In this document: piece after piece, positions 52,719 to 61,689 of the stretch
How positions within the stretch are numbered: the stretch's first letter is position 1
Layout of the letters: each line of letters starts with the position of its first letter
Source: CAVRUZ01 sp963724495
Lineage (GTDB): Bacteria; Actinomycetota; Actinomycetes; Propionibacteriales; DAIQRJ01
Length of the DNA: 64,000 nucleotides
Direction: 5' to 3'
Assembly: GCA_963724495.1 (NCBI GenBank)
Contig: CAVRUZ010000003.1
Location: 150,187 to 214,186 of the forward strand
The notes under the pieces: model-generated
The model's input: only the letters and a program-made list of their open reading frames with translations
Told to the model about the DNA's origin: nothing
The model's database searches: none
Made by a program: the position numbers and the translations under genes

Positions 52719-54056
52719 TCAGGATGCATCTCCAGGGGCGGTGGCCGCAGCAGCGAAGCCGGCCTCGAGGTCGGCGATGATGTCGTCGACCTGCTCGATA
52801 CCGACGGCAAGACGCACCAGTCCGGGCGTCACACCCGACGAGATCTGCTCGGCGTCGGTGAGCTGGCTGTGCGTCGTGGACGCCGGGTGGATGACCAGCG
52901 ACCGCACGTCACCGATGTTCGCCACGTGGCTGTGCAGGGTGAGTGCGTCGACGAATCGCTTACCTGCCTCGATCCCACCGTCGATCTCGAAGCTCACGAT
53001 GCCGCCGGGGCCCTTCGGCGTGTACTTGTTGGCCAGCTCGTAGTACTCGCTGGACTTCAGCCCGGCGTAGTAGACCTTCGAGACGTCCGACCGTGCCTCC
53101 AGCCACTCGGCCACCCGCTGGGCGTTCGCGACATGGCGCTCGATCCGAAGGCTGAGCGTCTCCAGCCCCTGCGCGATCAGGAAGGCGTTGAACGGGGCGA
53201 TCGCCGGCCCGAGGTCGCGGAGCAACTGCACCCGGGCCTTGAGGATGAAGGCCAGGTTCGCACCGAGCGGAGAGCCGACACCGAGGTCCTTGGCGAACGT
53301 GAGGCCGTGGTAGCTCGGGTCGGGCTGGTTGTAGTTGGGGAAGCGCTCCGGGTACTGCGCGAAGTCGAACTTCCCGCCGTCGACGATCACGCCGGCGATG
53401 GCCGTGCCGTGTCCGCCGAGGTACTTCGTCGCGGAGTGCAGGACGATGTCGGCGCCGTGCTCGAACGGGCGCAGCAGGTACGGAGTCGCGACCGTGTTGT
53501 CGACGACGAGCGGAACGCCGAACTCGTGTGCGACGCCGGCAACGCCCTCGACGTCGAGGATCTCCGACTTCGGGTTGGCGATGGTCTCGGCGAAGAACGC
53601 CTTGGTGTTCGGCCGGATCGCCGCCTTCCACGACTCCAGGGAGCCGGGGTCCTCGACGAAGCTGACCTCGATGCCCATCTTGGCGAACGTGTAGTGGAAG
53701 AGGTTGTAGGTGCCGCCGTACAGGCTCGGCGAGCTGACGATGTGGTCGCCGCTCTCCGCGAGGTTGAGCAGCGCCACGGTCTCGGCCGACTGGCCAGACG
53801 CCGTGAGAAGTGCACCCACGCCGCCCTCGAGCGAGTTGATCCGCTGCTCGACCGCGTCCTGCGTCGGGTTCATCAGGCGGGTGTAGATGTTGCCGAATTC
53901 CTTGAGGGCGAACAGGTTCGCCGCGTGCTCGGCGTCGCGGAACACATAGGAGGTGGTCTGGTAGATCGGCAGTGCCCTGGCGCCGGTCGTGCCGTCCGGC
54001 TGCTGGCCTGCGTGGATCTGCCGGGTCTCGAAAGCCCAGCTCGCTGGATCGGTCAT
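52719..54056 (-). CDS. metY: O-acetylhomoserine aminocarboxypropyltransferase (sulfhydrylase)
   Basis: A PLP enzyme that makes homocysteine from O-acetylhomoserine and sulfide. At 445 aa it is the long MetY form. Visible are the phosphate-binding YTRLMNPTQDAVEQRINSLE and ASGQSAETVALLNL, PLP-contacting VVDNTVATPYL, the Schiff-base Lys in SATKYLGGHG and the C-terminal SVGIEQ-type LVRLAVGIEQVDDI. ATG 54056 was chosen since the upstream part belongs to the riboswitch. It directly precedes metX. Confidence 0.95.
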   Translation of the reverse strand: MTDPASWAFETRQIHAGQQPDGTTGARALPIYQTTSYVFRDAEHAANLFALKEFGNIYTRLMNPTQDAVEQRINSLEGGVGALLTASGQSAETVALLNLAESGDHIVSSPSLYGGTYNLFHYTFAKMGIEVSFVEDPGSLESWKAAIRPNTKAFFAETIANPKSEILDVEGVAGVAHEFGVPLVVDNTVATPYLLRPFEHGADIVLHSATKYLGGHGTAIAGVIVDGGKFDFAQYPERFPNYNQPDPSYHGLTFAKDLGVGSPLGANLAFILKARVQLLRDLGPAIAPFNAFLIAQGLETLSLRIERHVANAQRVAEWLEARSDVSKVYYAGLKSSEYYELANKYTPKGPGGIVSFEIDGGIEAGKRFVDALTLHSHVANIGDVRSLVIHPASTTHSQLTDAEQISSGVTPGLVRLAVGIEQVDDIIADLEAGFAAAATAPGDAS

Positions 54057-54137
54057 CTGTCCGTCTCGTCCTTCCCGACTGCGGGTACGAAGGGACGCGG
54101 GAGTGCATGGGACCCGCGCTTGCGGTGGCCAGGTGAC

Positions 54138-54245
54138 CACCGCCAGGTCTTCACCCGGAGCACCCCACCGCGGCGGAGGGTTGCCGTCCAGCAAGCCGGG
54201 GCTTCCCCGTCAAGCACTGACGGGCGCTGGAACTCATGACCTCGC
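54138..54245 (-). promoter_or_regulatory. SAM-IV riboswitch
   Basis: On the - strand the conserved SAM-IV order is present: GAGGTCATGAG (54245-54235), CAGC, a GCCCCGGCTTGCTGG segment, CGGCAACCCTCC, GCGGTGGGGTGC, TCCGGGTGAAGACCTGGC (ending 54142). The outer stem pairs AGGTC with GACCT. A stable hairpin GCGGTGG-N8-CCACCGC (54143-54122) overlaps the 3' end and can act as the expression platform. It lies 82 bases upstream of metY, so high SAM should reduce metY-metX expression. Identified by motif order, not by a covariance search. Confidence 0.85.
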
Positions 54246-54302
54246 CACATTCTGCGCTACGGCGCGGACGAGGCCAACCTTGGCCCGACAACCGGGACGG
54301 CG

Positions 54303-54713
54303 TCAGGCCGCGCTCCACGTGACCGACTCGTCCTTCAGCCGCGCCAGGCGGGGCTTGCCCTTCGGGTCGACGAGATCGAGCTCGCCGACCAGGCCTTCGC
54401 GACCCTTGGCGACCGCCTCCTCGGCGGCTGCGACGGCCTGCTCCAGCATCAGCTTGGTGCGGCCCACCTGACCGACCAGGCCGCTCTCGGTGCGCGGACC
54501 CCAGACCAGGTAAACGAAGCGCTCGCGCTTGGGTCCCTGCACGAACGGGCCGCGCCAGTCGCCGTCGAACGACACCGGGACATCGAAGGACACCTTGCCC
54601 GCGGAGACATCGGTCACGCCGACGTGCTCGTCGCGGCCCTTCTGCACCGCGACGCAGAGGCCGGGTGCGCTGGGCAGGCTCGACGACGTGATGTGCAGGG
54701 TCAGGTCCGTCAC
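54303..54713 (-). CDS. DUF5990 family protein
   Basis: A 136-aa protein of DUF5990, a beta-rich family of unknown function. The parts visible are LTLHITSSSLPSAPGLCVAV, SFDGDWRGPFVQGPKRERFV, YLVWGPRTESGLVGQVGRTK and a Lys/Asp-rich end. It starts at GTG 54713, preceded by AAGGAG. It lies upstream of the metY riboswitch on the same strand, about 58 bases away, and is divergent from csoR. No function can be assigned. Confidence 0.75.
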   Translation of the reverse strand: MTDLTLHITSSSLPSAPGLCVAVQKGRDEHVGVTDVSAGKVSFDVPVSFDGDWRGPFVQGPKRERFVYLVWGPRTESGLVGQVGRTKLMLEQAVAAAEEAVAKGREGLVGELDLVDPKGKPRLARLKDESVTWSAA

Positions 54714-54758
54714 GGGATCTCCTTCGGGCAGCAGGTGGTCCGGACAGGGGTGCCCGGT

Positions 54759-54819
54759 TTGCGACAGATACACCCCAGGGGTATGGTTCGAGCATTGCCG
54801 AGATACCCCTGAGGGGTAG
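54759..54819 (+). promoter_or_regulatory. CsoR-regulated promoter with two operator palindromes
   Basis: TTGCGA (54759-54764) and TATGGT (54782-54787) are 17 bases apart. A CsoR-like palindrome ATACACCCCAGGGGTAT (54768-54784) covers the spacer and part of the -10, and a second one, TACCCCTGAGGGGTA (54804-54818), lies just after the predicted start. This fits copper-relieved repression of csoR-copZ-copA. Confidence 0.75.
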
Positions 54820-54831
54820 TGGAGGAACAGG

Positions 54832-55116
54832 ATGCCGCACGGCTACGCAGACCGCAAGGACAGTCACCTCAAGCGGCTCCGCCGGATCGAGGGCCAGGTG
54901 CGAGGTTTGCACCGGATGGTCGAGAGTGACCAGTACTGCATCGACGTGCTGACGCAGGTGGCCGCAGCCACCAAGGCACTGCAGGCATTCTCGCTGGAAC
55001 TCCTCGACGAGCACCTGACCCATTGCGTCGCCCAGGCCGCCGAGAAGGGTGGCGAGGAGGCCGACCTCAAGGTCAAAGAGGCATCCGCCGCCATCGCCCG
55101 GCTGGTGCGGTCATGA
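54832..55116 (+). CDS. csoR: Copper-sensing transcriptional repressor CsoR
   Basis: A 94-aa DUF156/CsoR-family repressor. The Cu(I) ligands Cys36 (QYCIDVLTQ), His61 and Cys65 (HLTHC) are in the same numbered places as in Mycobacterium tuberculosis CsoR. The N-terminal helix HLKRLRRIEGQVRGLHRMV is the DNA-contacting and tetramer-forming part. It binds operators upstream (54768-54818) and is released by Cu(I). GGAGGAACAGG precedes the ATG. Its stop overlaps the copper chaperone start by four bases. Confidence 0.96.
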   Translation: MPHGYADRKDSHLKRLRRIEGQVRGLHRMVESDQYCIDVLTQVAAATKALQAFSLELLDEHLTHCVAQAAEKGGEEADLKVKEASAAIARLVRS

Positions 55117-55331
55117 CCAGCCGGCGCTATCTCGTGAACGGCATGACGTGCGACCACTGTGTCCGCGCCGTCACCGAGGAACTGACCAGTCTCGACTCGG
55201 TCGGCAGCGTCGTCGTCACGCTCGTGCCGGGCGGTGCGTCGACCGTCGTTGTCGAGGCGTCCGCCTCGCTGACCGATGACGAGGTCGCCGCGTCGCTCGA
55301 CGAAGCCGGCGCCTACGCGCTGGCCGGCTGA
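55113..55331 (+). CDS. copZ: Copper chaperone, HMA domain (CopZ)
   Basis: A 72-aa heavy-metal-associated domain protein with the GMTCDHC motif (Cys13, Cys16) and the ferredoxin-like pattern VTEELTSLDSVGSVVV ... LTDDEVAASLDEAGAYALAG. It should carry Cu(I) to the CopA ATPase. Its ATG overlaps the csoR stop, and copA follows after ten bases, so all three form one copper-responsive operon. Confidence 0.93.
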   Translation: MTSRRYLVNGMTCDHCVRAVTEELTSLDSVGSVVVTLVPGGASTVVVEASASLTDDEVAASLDEAGAYALAG

Positions 55332-55340
55332 GTCGTCCAG

Positions 55341-57631
55341 GTGACAGCACAGACGCACGATCGTCCGGACAGGCTCGTCTTCGATCGCGAGGTCGACCTC
55401 GCGATCACTGGCATGACCTGCGCGGCCTGTGCTGCCCGCATTGAGAAGAAGCTGAACCGGATCGACGGCGTGACCGCGTCGGTGAACTACGCCACGGAGA
55501 AGGCGTTCGTGACTGCACCGGATCAGGTCACTGATGCCCGGCTGCTCGAGGTCGTCGAGGACACCGGCTACCACGCCAGCGTCGTTGAGCCGTGGACCGC
55601 CGGAGAGTCGCCGGGTGCCACGCCGGCCGACGCGCGGGCGAGTGGCGAGCGCGACGTGGCGGATCGGCGCCGGCGGCTGCTGATCTCGCTGGCGCTCACC
55701 GTGCCCGTCGTCGCGATGGCCATGATTCCGGCGCTGCAGTTCCGTAACTGGCAGTGGCTCTCGCTCGCGCTGGCTGCGCCCGTCGTCGTCTGGGGCGGCT
55801 GGCCGTTCCACCGGGCAGCATGGGTGAACCTCCGGCACGGTTCGGCGACCATGGACACGCTGGTCTCCGTCGGCACGCTCGCGGCTTTCGCCTGGTCGCT
55901 CTATGCGCTGTTCTTCGGTGACGCCGGATCCGCGGGTATGTCCGACCGGCTCTCGTTCCTGACCATCCCAGGAGAGAGTGCGAGTGCGATCTACCTCGAG
56001 GTCGCGGCCGGCGTGACCGTGTTCGTCCTGGCCGGCCGGTGGGCCGAAGCCCGGGCAAAGGGCCGGTCGGGTGCGGCACTTCGCGCGTTGCTCGACCTTG
56101 GGGCACGGGATGTCGCGGTGCTACGTGAGGTCAGCGGCGGTGTGGTCGAGCAGCGCATCGACGTGCACGCACTGGCCGTCGGTGACAGGTTCGTCGTGCG
56201 GCCGGGCGAGCGCATCGCGACCGACGGCGAGGTCGAGGACGGCAGGTCTGCGGTCGACGAGTCGATGGTCACCGGGGAGTCCGTTCCGGTCGACGTCGGC
56301 CCAGGCGACGCCGTCACCGGTGCCACGGTCAACATCGGCGGTCGTCTGGTGGTTCGGGCCACCCGCGTCGGCAGCGACACCGCGCTGGCGCAGATCGCCA
56401 GACTCGTAGAGCAGGCCCAGTCGGGCAAGGCCGAGGTGCAGCGGCTGGCTGACCGCGTGTCGGCGGTCTTCGTACCTGCTGTGATTGTGCTGAGCCTGGT
56501 GACTCTCGTGGTCTGGCTGGTGGCCGGCGGATCGGTGAACCAGGCCTTCACGGCCGCCGTTGCCGTGTTGATCATCGCCTGCCCGTGCGGGCTGGGACTG
56601 GCCACGCCGACAGCCTTGATGGTCGGCACCGGCCGTGGTGCCCAACTGGGCGTGCTCATCCGCGGTCCCGAGGTGCTCGAGTCGACGCACAGCATCGACA
56701 CGATCGTGCTCGACAAGACCGGAACGGTCACCACCGGAGTTCTGTCGGTCACCGGCGTCGTGGCGGTGGACGGCCAGGATCCTGATGAGCTGTTGCGACT
56801 CGCGGCCGCCGTGGAGGCTGCCTCCGAGCACCCCATTGCTCTGGCGATTGCCCAAGCGGGCGTGGAGAACGGGCCACTTCCCGACGTGGCCGAGTTCGCG
56901 TCCAGCACCGGGCTCGGGAGCGCAGGGTCTCGTCGAAGGACATCGCGTCGTGGTGGGGCGCCCGGCGCTTCTCACCGAGACAGGGTTGGCGATTCCCGAC
57001 GAGATGACTGCGGCCGTGGCACAGTGCGGGGGAGCGCGGCCAGACTGCCGTGCTGGTGGCCTGGGATGGGGCGGTCCGTGGACTGATCACGCTCGCCGAC
57101 ACGGTCAAGCCGACCTCGGCGCAGGCCGTTCGCGAGTTGCGCCGCTTGGGTCTGCGTCCGGTGCTGCTCACGGGCGACCACGCCGCGGTCGCCCGGACAG
57201 TCGCCCACGAGGTCGGGATCGACGACGTGATCGCCGAGGTGCTCCCGCACGAGAAGGTGCAGCACATCAAACGGCTGCAGGCAGAAGGCCGGGCGGTGGC
57301 GATGGTGGGCGACGGCGTCAACGACGCGGCCGCCCTCGCGCAGGCCGATCTGGGGCTCTCGATCGGAACGGGTACCGACGCCGCGATCCAGGCCGGCGAC
57401 CTCACGCTGATGTCGGGTGACCTGCTCGCGGCCGTGACGGCCATCCGGCTGTCGCGCGCGACGCTGCGCACGATCAAGGGCAACCTGTTCTGGGCGTTCT
57501 CCTACAACGTCCTCGGTCTGCCGCTAGCGGCCTTCGGCCTGCTCAACCCGATGATCGCGGGTGGCGCGATGGCGTTCTCGTCGGTGTTCGTCGTCACCAA
57601 CAGCCTGCGGCTGCGCCGGTTCAAGCCGTAA
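55341..57631 (+). CDS. copA: Copper-exporting P1B-type ATPase CopA (frameshifted)
   Basis: About 762 codons with two frame changes, near 56917 and 57030. Each is removed by deleting one G from a G-run. Domains: an N-terminal HMA with GMTCAACAARI (Cys27, Cys30), eight membrane helices, the TGES actuator loop (311-314), the Cu(I)-transport CPC in IIACPCGLGLATP (414-416), the phosphorylation Asp458 in DKTGT, the nucleotide-domain HP pair in SEHPIALAI, and GDGVNDAAAL in the last part. It exports Cu(I) from the cytosol. It starts at GTG. Convergent with sfnG, overlapping its end by 11 bases. Confidence 0.93.
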
Positions 57632-58811
57632 CGGCCTGGTGCTCCAGGTCGGCCAACGCGTGTTCGATCTCGTGACCGAGTTCGAGGTCGACGCCGGCGG
57701 CGAGCTGGGCCTCGAGGTCGCGCACCAGCGGGATCACCCGCTGGCCGAAGGCCTCGACCTCTTCCTTGATGTGCAGGAAGCCCAACAACAGCAGGTCGAC
57801 GCCGACGAGCTTGTAGGCGATGGCGCGGCGGGCCACCTGTTCGGGCGTCCCGATGAGACCGGTACGGAAGCCGTCGTTGTACTGCACGAGATCCTTGAAC
57901 TCGCTGTCCTGCCACATGCCCTTCTTGTCGGGAGCGGACTGGCCGGCCTCCTTGACCGCTTCGCCGAATCCCTTGACCTTCTCCTCGTCGGCGTTGGCGA
58001 TGATGTCGTCCACCACCTGCACGGCCTCGGCCTCGGTGTCGCGCACGACGCCGAAGCCGTTGAGCCCGAACCGCACCTTGTGCTGGTTCTCGGTGGCGTA
58101 CCCGCCCACCTCGACGACCTGCTCGTGGATGCCGGCGAAGGTGTTGCCGTTCATGAAGTACCAGTCGCTCACCTTGCCGGCCATCTTCCTGGCCGAGGTG
58201 GAGTTGCCGCCCTGGAACACCTCAGGCGTCTTGGTCGGCTGAGGCCGGAAGGTGAGATCCCTGGTGTGGTAGAAGTCGCCGCGGTAGCTGAAGCCGTCCT
58301 CGGCCCAACATCCACGCAGTACTTCGATGAACTCCTGCGACCGCCGGTAGCGCTCCTCGTGGTCGAGCCACAGTTCGCCGAGCGAGACGAACTCGCCCTT
58401 GAACCAGCCGGACACGACGTTCAGGCAGAACCTGCCGCCGCTGATCTCCTGCGAGGTGGCCGCCATCTTGGCCAGCACGGCCGGTTGCCAGAAGCCCGGG
58501 TGCACCGCGGCGATGACGTTGAGTTTCTCGGTGTGCGCCAGCAGGTTGATGGAGAACGACGTCGACTCGTGCTGCGCGTCGGCGCCGTAGGAGGCCAGGT
58601 ACCGCACCTGGGTTAGGGCGTACTCGAAGCCGTTGCGCTCCGCGACCTGCGCGGTCTCCACGTTGTAGGCAGGCGAGTGGTCGGTGCGCTGCGGCAGGTT
58701 CGACACAACGAGCCCACCGGAGACGTTCGGGACCCAGTAGGCGAACCGCAGCGGCTCGGCATTGCGGTCGGCGCCGGGGTGGGAGTCGGGCAGCAGGGAT
58801 TGTCTGCTCAT
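57621..58811 (-). CDS. sfnG: Dimethylsulfone monooxygenase SfnG-like FMNH2-dependent enzyme
   Basis: A 396-aa luciferase-like (LLM class) flavin-dependent monooxygenase. The start FAYWVPNVSGGLVVSNLPQR is the SfnG signature; CLNVVSGWFKGEF, RYRRSQEFIEVLRG and VFQGGNSTSARKMAGKVSDW are typical LLM motifs. SfnG converts dimethylsulfone to methanesulfinate, using reduced FMN supplied by a separate reductase, which is encoded just upstream. A sulfur-scavenging role is probable. ATG 58811 follows GAGGAGAG and overlaps the stop of a micro-ORF. Confidence 0.88.
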   Translation of the reverse strand: MSRQSLLPDSHPGADRNAEPLRFAYWVPNVSGGLVVSNLPQRTDHSPAYNVETAQVAERNGFEYALTQVRYLASYGADAQHESTSFSINLLAHTEKLNVIAAVHPGFWQPAVLAKMAATSQEISGGRFCLNVVSGWFKGEFVSLGELWLDHEERYRRSQEFIEVLRGCWAEDGFSYRGDFYHTRDLTFRPQPTKTPEVFQGGNSTSARKMAGKVSDWYFMNGNTFAGIHEQVVEVGGYATENQHKVRFGLNGFGVVRDTEAEAVQVVDDIIANADEEKVKGFGEAVKEAGQSAPDKKGMWQDSEFKDLVQYNDGFRTGLIGTPEQVARRAIAYKLVGVDLLLLGFLHIKEEVEAFGQRVIPLVRDLEAQLAAGVDLELGHEIEHALADLEHQAVTA

Positions 58812-58857
58812 GCTGTATCTCTCCTCATGCTGTATCTCCTGATGCTGTTCCCCTCAT
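58808..58857 (-). repeat. Tandem repeat with two coupled micro-ORFs between flavin reductase and sfnG
   Basis: Imperfect copies of GGAGATACAGCATGAG are arranged in tandem. They create a chain: the reductase stop overlaps ATG 58857, whose 10-codon ORF ends in a TGA overlapping ATG 58828, whose 6-codon ORF ends in a TGA overlapping the sfnG ATG at 58811. Each start has its own purine-rich ribosome site. Confidence 0.6.
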
Positions 58858-59426
58858 GCGGGGCGCCGTCCGATCAGAAACGGCGGCGTCGGGTCGGCAG
58901 CCTCGGTGGTGACCGGACGATAGGCCCGGTCGTAGTGGAGCAACGGCTCGCCGTCGCCGTGGTCGATCGCGTTCACCCGTAGCAGGACCACCAGGCTGTC
59001 GCCGGCGTCGGTGAGCGAGACGACCTCACCGGAGAGGCGCAGCACGGTGTCGGCGACTTCGGGCAGGCCATCCTCGTGCCACCGCCAGTGCCGACCGCGG
59101 AACCGCACGTCGCGGTCACCGGCGAACGTGCGGGCGACGTGTTCCTGCTCGGCTGTCAGCAGGTGTGCGGCCGCGCGCCCAGTGGCCTCGATCACGGTCC
59201 GGCTGGACGTGCTCTTGCCCAGGTTGAACGAGATGATCGGCGGTTCGACCGACACGGAGCGCACGGAGATCGCGGTGAAGCCACCGGGCAGGTCACCGTC
59301 GGCGCAGGTGATCACCCAGACGCTGGCGGCGTCGCGTGCGAACGCCGAGCGGATGTCGGCAGGGCCTGCTGCGGTGTCAGGCGCACCTTCGTCTGTGGAC
59401 ACGAGATCCTCCATCGGTCCTGGCAT
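58854..59426 (-). CDS. Flavin reductase family protein
   Basis: A 190-aa flavin reductase-like domain protein (the FMN-binding split-barrel type that feeds LLM monooxygenases). Visible parts are DIRSAFARDAASVWVITC and GGFTAISVRSVSVEPPIISF, then NLGKSTSSRTVIEATGRAA and HLLTAEQEHVARTFAG. It should use NAD(P)H to reduce FMN for the adjacent SfnG. I start it at ATG 59426; ATG 59414 is possible, and the frame is open further upstream with a less likely start. It is in one transcript with sfnG, 42 bases apart. Confidence 0.82.
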   Translation of the reverse strand: MPGPMEDLVSTDEGAPDTAAGPADIRSAFARDAASVWVITCADGDLPGGFTAISVRSVSVEPPIISFNLGKSTSSRTVIEATGRAAAHLLTAEQEHVARTFAGDRDVRFRGRHWRWHEDGLPEVADTVLRLSGEVVSLTDAGDSLVVLLRVNAIDHGDGEPLLHYDRAYRPVTTEAADPTPPFLIGRRPA

Positions 59427-59866
59427 GAGCACCGGCCCGAGGGTGGTTGCTGCGGCGTCGACGAGCCAGGTCTCTCGGCCGCTCTGGATGGAACCGTTTC
59501 CAGTCCAACCGAGACAGCGCACCAGTGTCAAGAAAGCGGTTGCCAAGTATCGGATGCCGGATCGGCCGGATCCGTGATCCGCGCGGATTTGCCCTGGTCA
59601 GGCCACCTGGGTCGAGGTCACCTCGTCGGTGTCGTCGTCCTGTCCGGAGTCGGTCTCGAGGTTGGCGCCGCCCCGGTGAGCGGGCCGGGAGCCCGCGCTG
59701 GTTGCTCCGGTAATTCGCATGACAGACACGGCGGATCGCCTTCAGAGCTTCCCCACCGGCAAAGTAGAAATTCGACCGAGGGCGGTGGACCGACGATCTT
59801 CCGGCGAGGGGGATCCGCCAGTTCGAGGGCGTCCGATGGGAACCTGAGCCAGCTTCACTTCGTCGG
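59427..59866. other. Intergenic region with possible operator
   Basis: No gene is supported here. The - strand contains TTGACA near 59535 that may belong to the promoter of the flavin reductase-sfnG pair. An inverted repeat TGGAA-N4-TTCCA at 59489-59502 resembles a LacI-family operator. The part from 59580 to 59866 holds nothing I recognise; it may include the start of the broken gene that follows. Confidence 0.4.
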
Positions 59867-60942
59867 ATGGTTGCCGAGCTTTCTGCGGCACACTGGTCTG
59901 ACGAGGTGACTGGGATGGCGTTCAGGCAACGCGCGTCCGTAGGCGAACGCTGCGCCTCGAGCCGTCGCCGCGTGGCCTCGCGATTGCCGTTTCGGTCCCG
60001 GGACCCAGCGGCTTCGGTGCCGACACTGCCGCAAGGCTGGCGGTGGGAGTCGTTCGGCGGTGTGCAGGTCGGAGTCCCCGGTGATTGGGGCTGGGGCAAC
60101 GGCGGGCAGCGAATAAACCAGTGGTGCGTCGACCGCGAGGGCCCGAGGCCGCCGATAGTCGGCCGGCCGAGTGAGCAGACGCTCGTGGGCTGCGGTCCGC
60201 CTGGATCCGAGAGCCTGATCGAGAACACCGGCCAGATCGTTGCTTTCGAGCGAACGACGCCCGCTGCCGACGGCACGATCGCCGGCGACAGCACGAGCAC
60301 TGAATGGGACAGCCTGCTGATCCGGCGAAACGGCGTCGACGTGACGATCATCGCCGACCCTGCCTTGCGCCGACAGATCGCTCGGACCGTGCACCTCGTG
60401 GACGTCGACGTGAATGGGTGCCCGACCCGGGATCCGGTCAGCACCGACCCGACGAGCGTCCGACAGTCGTCCAGTCGGTGCAGAGTCTCGGTGAGGTGCA
60501 ATCGGTCAGCGTCTGCCAGTACCCGCTGGAGAGACTGCCGGCGACGCAGCCGCCCGCGACCCTTCGCCCAGGTCGGAGTCGGAGCGTCCGTTGCATGTCG
60601 AACCTGAGGTCGGCTCATAGCGTCCGCTCTTCTCAGCGGCGCGGATGCCCGAGCAGCGGTGCGAGGCATCGGGACCACGCCGACGGGCTCCGGTCCGAAC
60701 AGGCCCTGGAGGTGCATCGCCGAGTACCAGTACGGCGACGAGGTGATCGTGCTGCGGGTTCAGCGTGCCCGTGGCGAATGGCAGATCTACCTGCGCTACT
60801 CCTGCTGCAACCACCAGGCTTCGACGACGGCACGACCGTGCACCGGCTCACGGTCGCCTCGGCAGCACCATTCCTGGTGGCCGGTGTCGAGGTCGAGGGA
60901 GTCGACGAGAGCCTGGTCGGTCTGATGAGACTCGACGGCTGA
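59867..60942 (+). pseudogene. Broken hypothetical protein gene
   Basis: One protein can be followed through changing frames. GWRWESFGGVQVGVPGDWGW and QRINQWCVDREGPRPPIVGR come first (about 60030-60170); the second part is VVQSVQSLGEVQSVSVCQY (about 60470-60525). Then SALLSGADARAAVRGIGTTP with WRCIAEYQYGDEVIVLRVQR, and finally FDDGTTVHRLTVASAAPFLV to the stop at 60940-60942. At least three frame changes occur, of mixed sign. Similar actinobacterial proteins of unknown function are secreted or surface-exposed, but no signal peptide is found here. The start is unclear. Confidence 0.55.
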
Positions 60943-60943
60943 C

Positions 60944-61508
60944 CTACGGCTGGTCCCCTGCGAGAGCGGCCACCACCCGGTCGACGCGCATCGTCCCAGG
61001 GCCGCGCGCTGACCACCGGCATGCCTGCGTCGGTCGCCATTCGGGTGAACGCGTCCCCAAGCAGGACGCTGACCTCTGACCGGGTCCCATGTTCCTCGCC
61101 GGGCTCGCGGGCACCGTAGTTCGACTCGAGGGCAGGGGCATCCGACTCGACGAGCATGATCCCGACCACGAGTCCGTCGTGGCCGGTCGCCAAGCTCGGT
61201 AACAGGTAGTCGCCTTCGAGCACGGTCCTCGTCCCCTCGTCGACGTGGTCGTCGATCACCGCGGCGAAGGCGGGCTGCAACACCTCGGCGGCCTGGAGAT
61301 GGAGCTCGCTGATCTGGCGCGGTGACCAGGTCCGGGTGGCGAGGTCGGTGTCCCACCGATGCAGCACCGGATGGGTTTCCGGTGAGGTCATCGCCATGAT
61401 CGCGGTGACGATGTCGTCGCCGCTCGTCACCGGCACCCCGTAATGCATCCCTATTGCCCGGGCAAGTGTGGATTTTCCGATCCCGGACGCGCCACATAGG
61501 AGCATCAC
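60944..61508 (-). CDS. P-loop kinase-like protein (one frameshift)
   Basis: A protein of about 188 codons with a Walker A motif MLLCGASGIGKSTLARAIG at the N-terminus and VPVTSGDDIVTAIMAMTSPE next to it, similar to the small ATP-binding proteins annotated as 2-phosphoglycerate kinase or AAA family. Near 60985 one extra G in a GGG run shifts the frame; corrected, it ends TMRVDRVVAALAGDQP at the TAG 60944-60946. Without correction it reads 100 meaningless residues further. Substrate unknown. Convergent with the broken hypothetical gene. Confidence 0.7.
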
Positions 61509-61689
61509 GGTCCAGTCTTGTGCATTATCATTCTGGGGTCACCCGTGCATGGTCTCCCCGATGAGTCGGTTGCCGCCAGGGAATTCGACGGTTCTGGACA
61601 TTCACTGCGCGGTGACCACGATTGCTCTAGCAGCATGGGATCTTCCAGCCGTGGTACGCGGAGGGCCGCGAGTGCACTAACCTTCTCTC

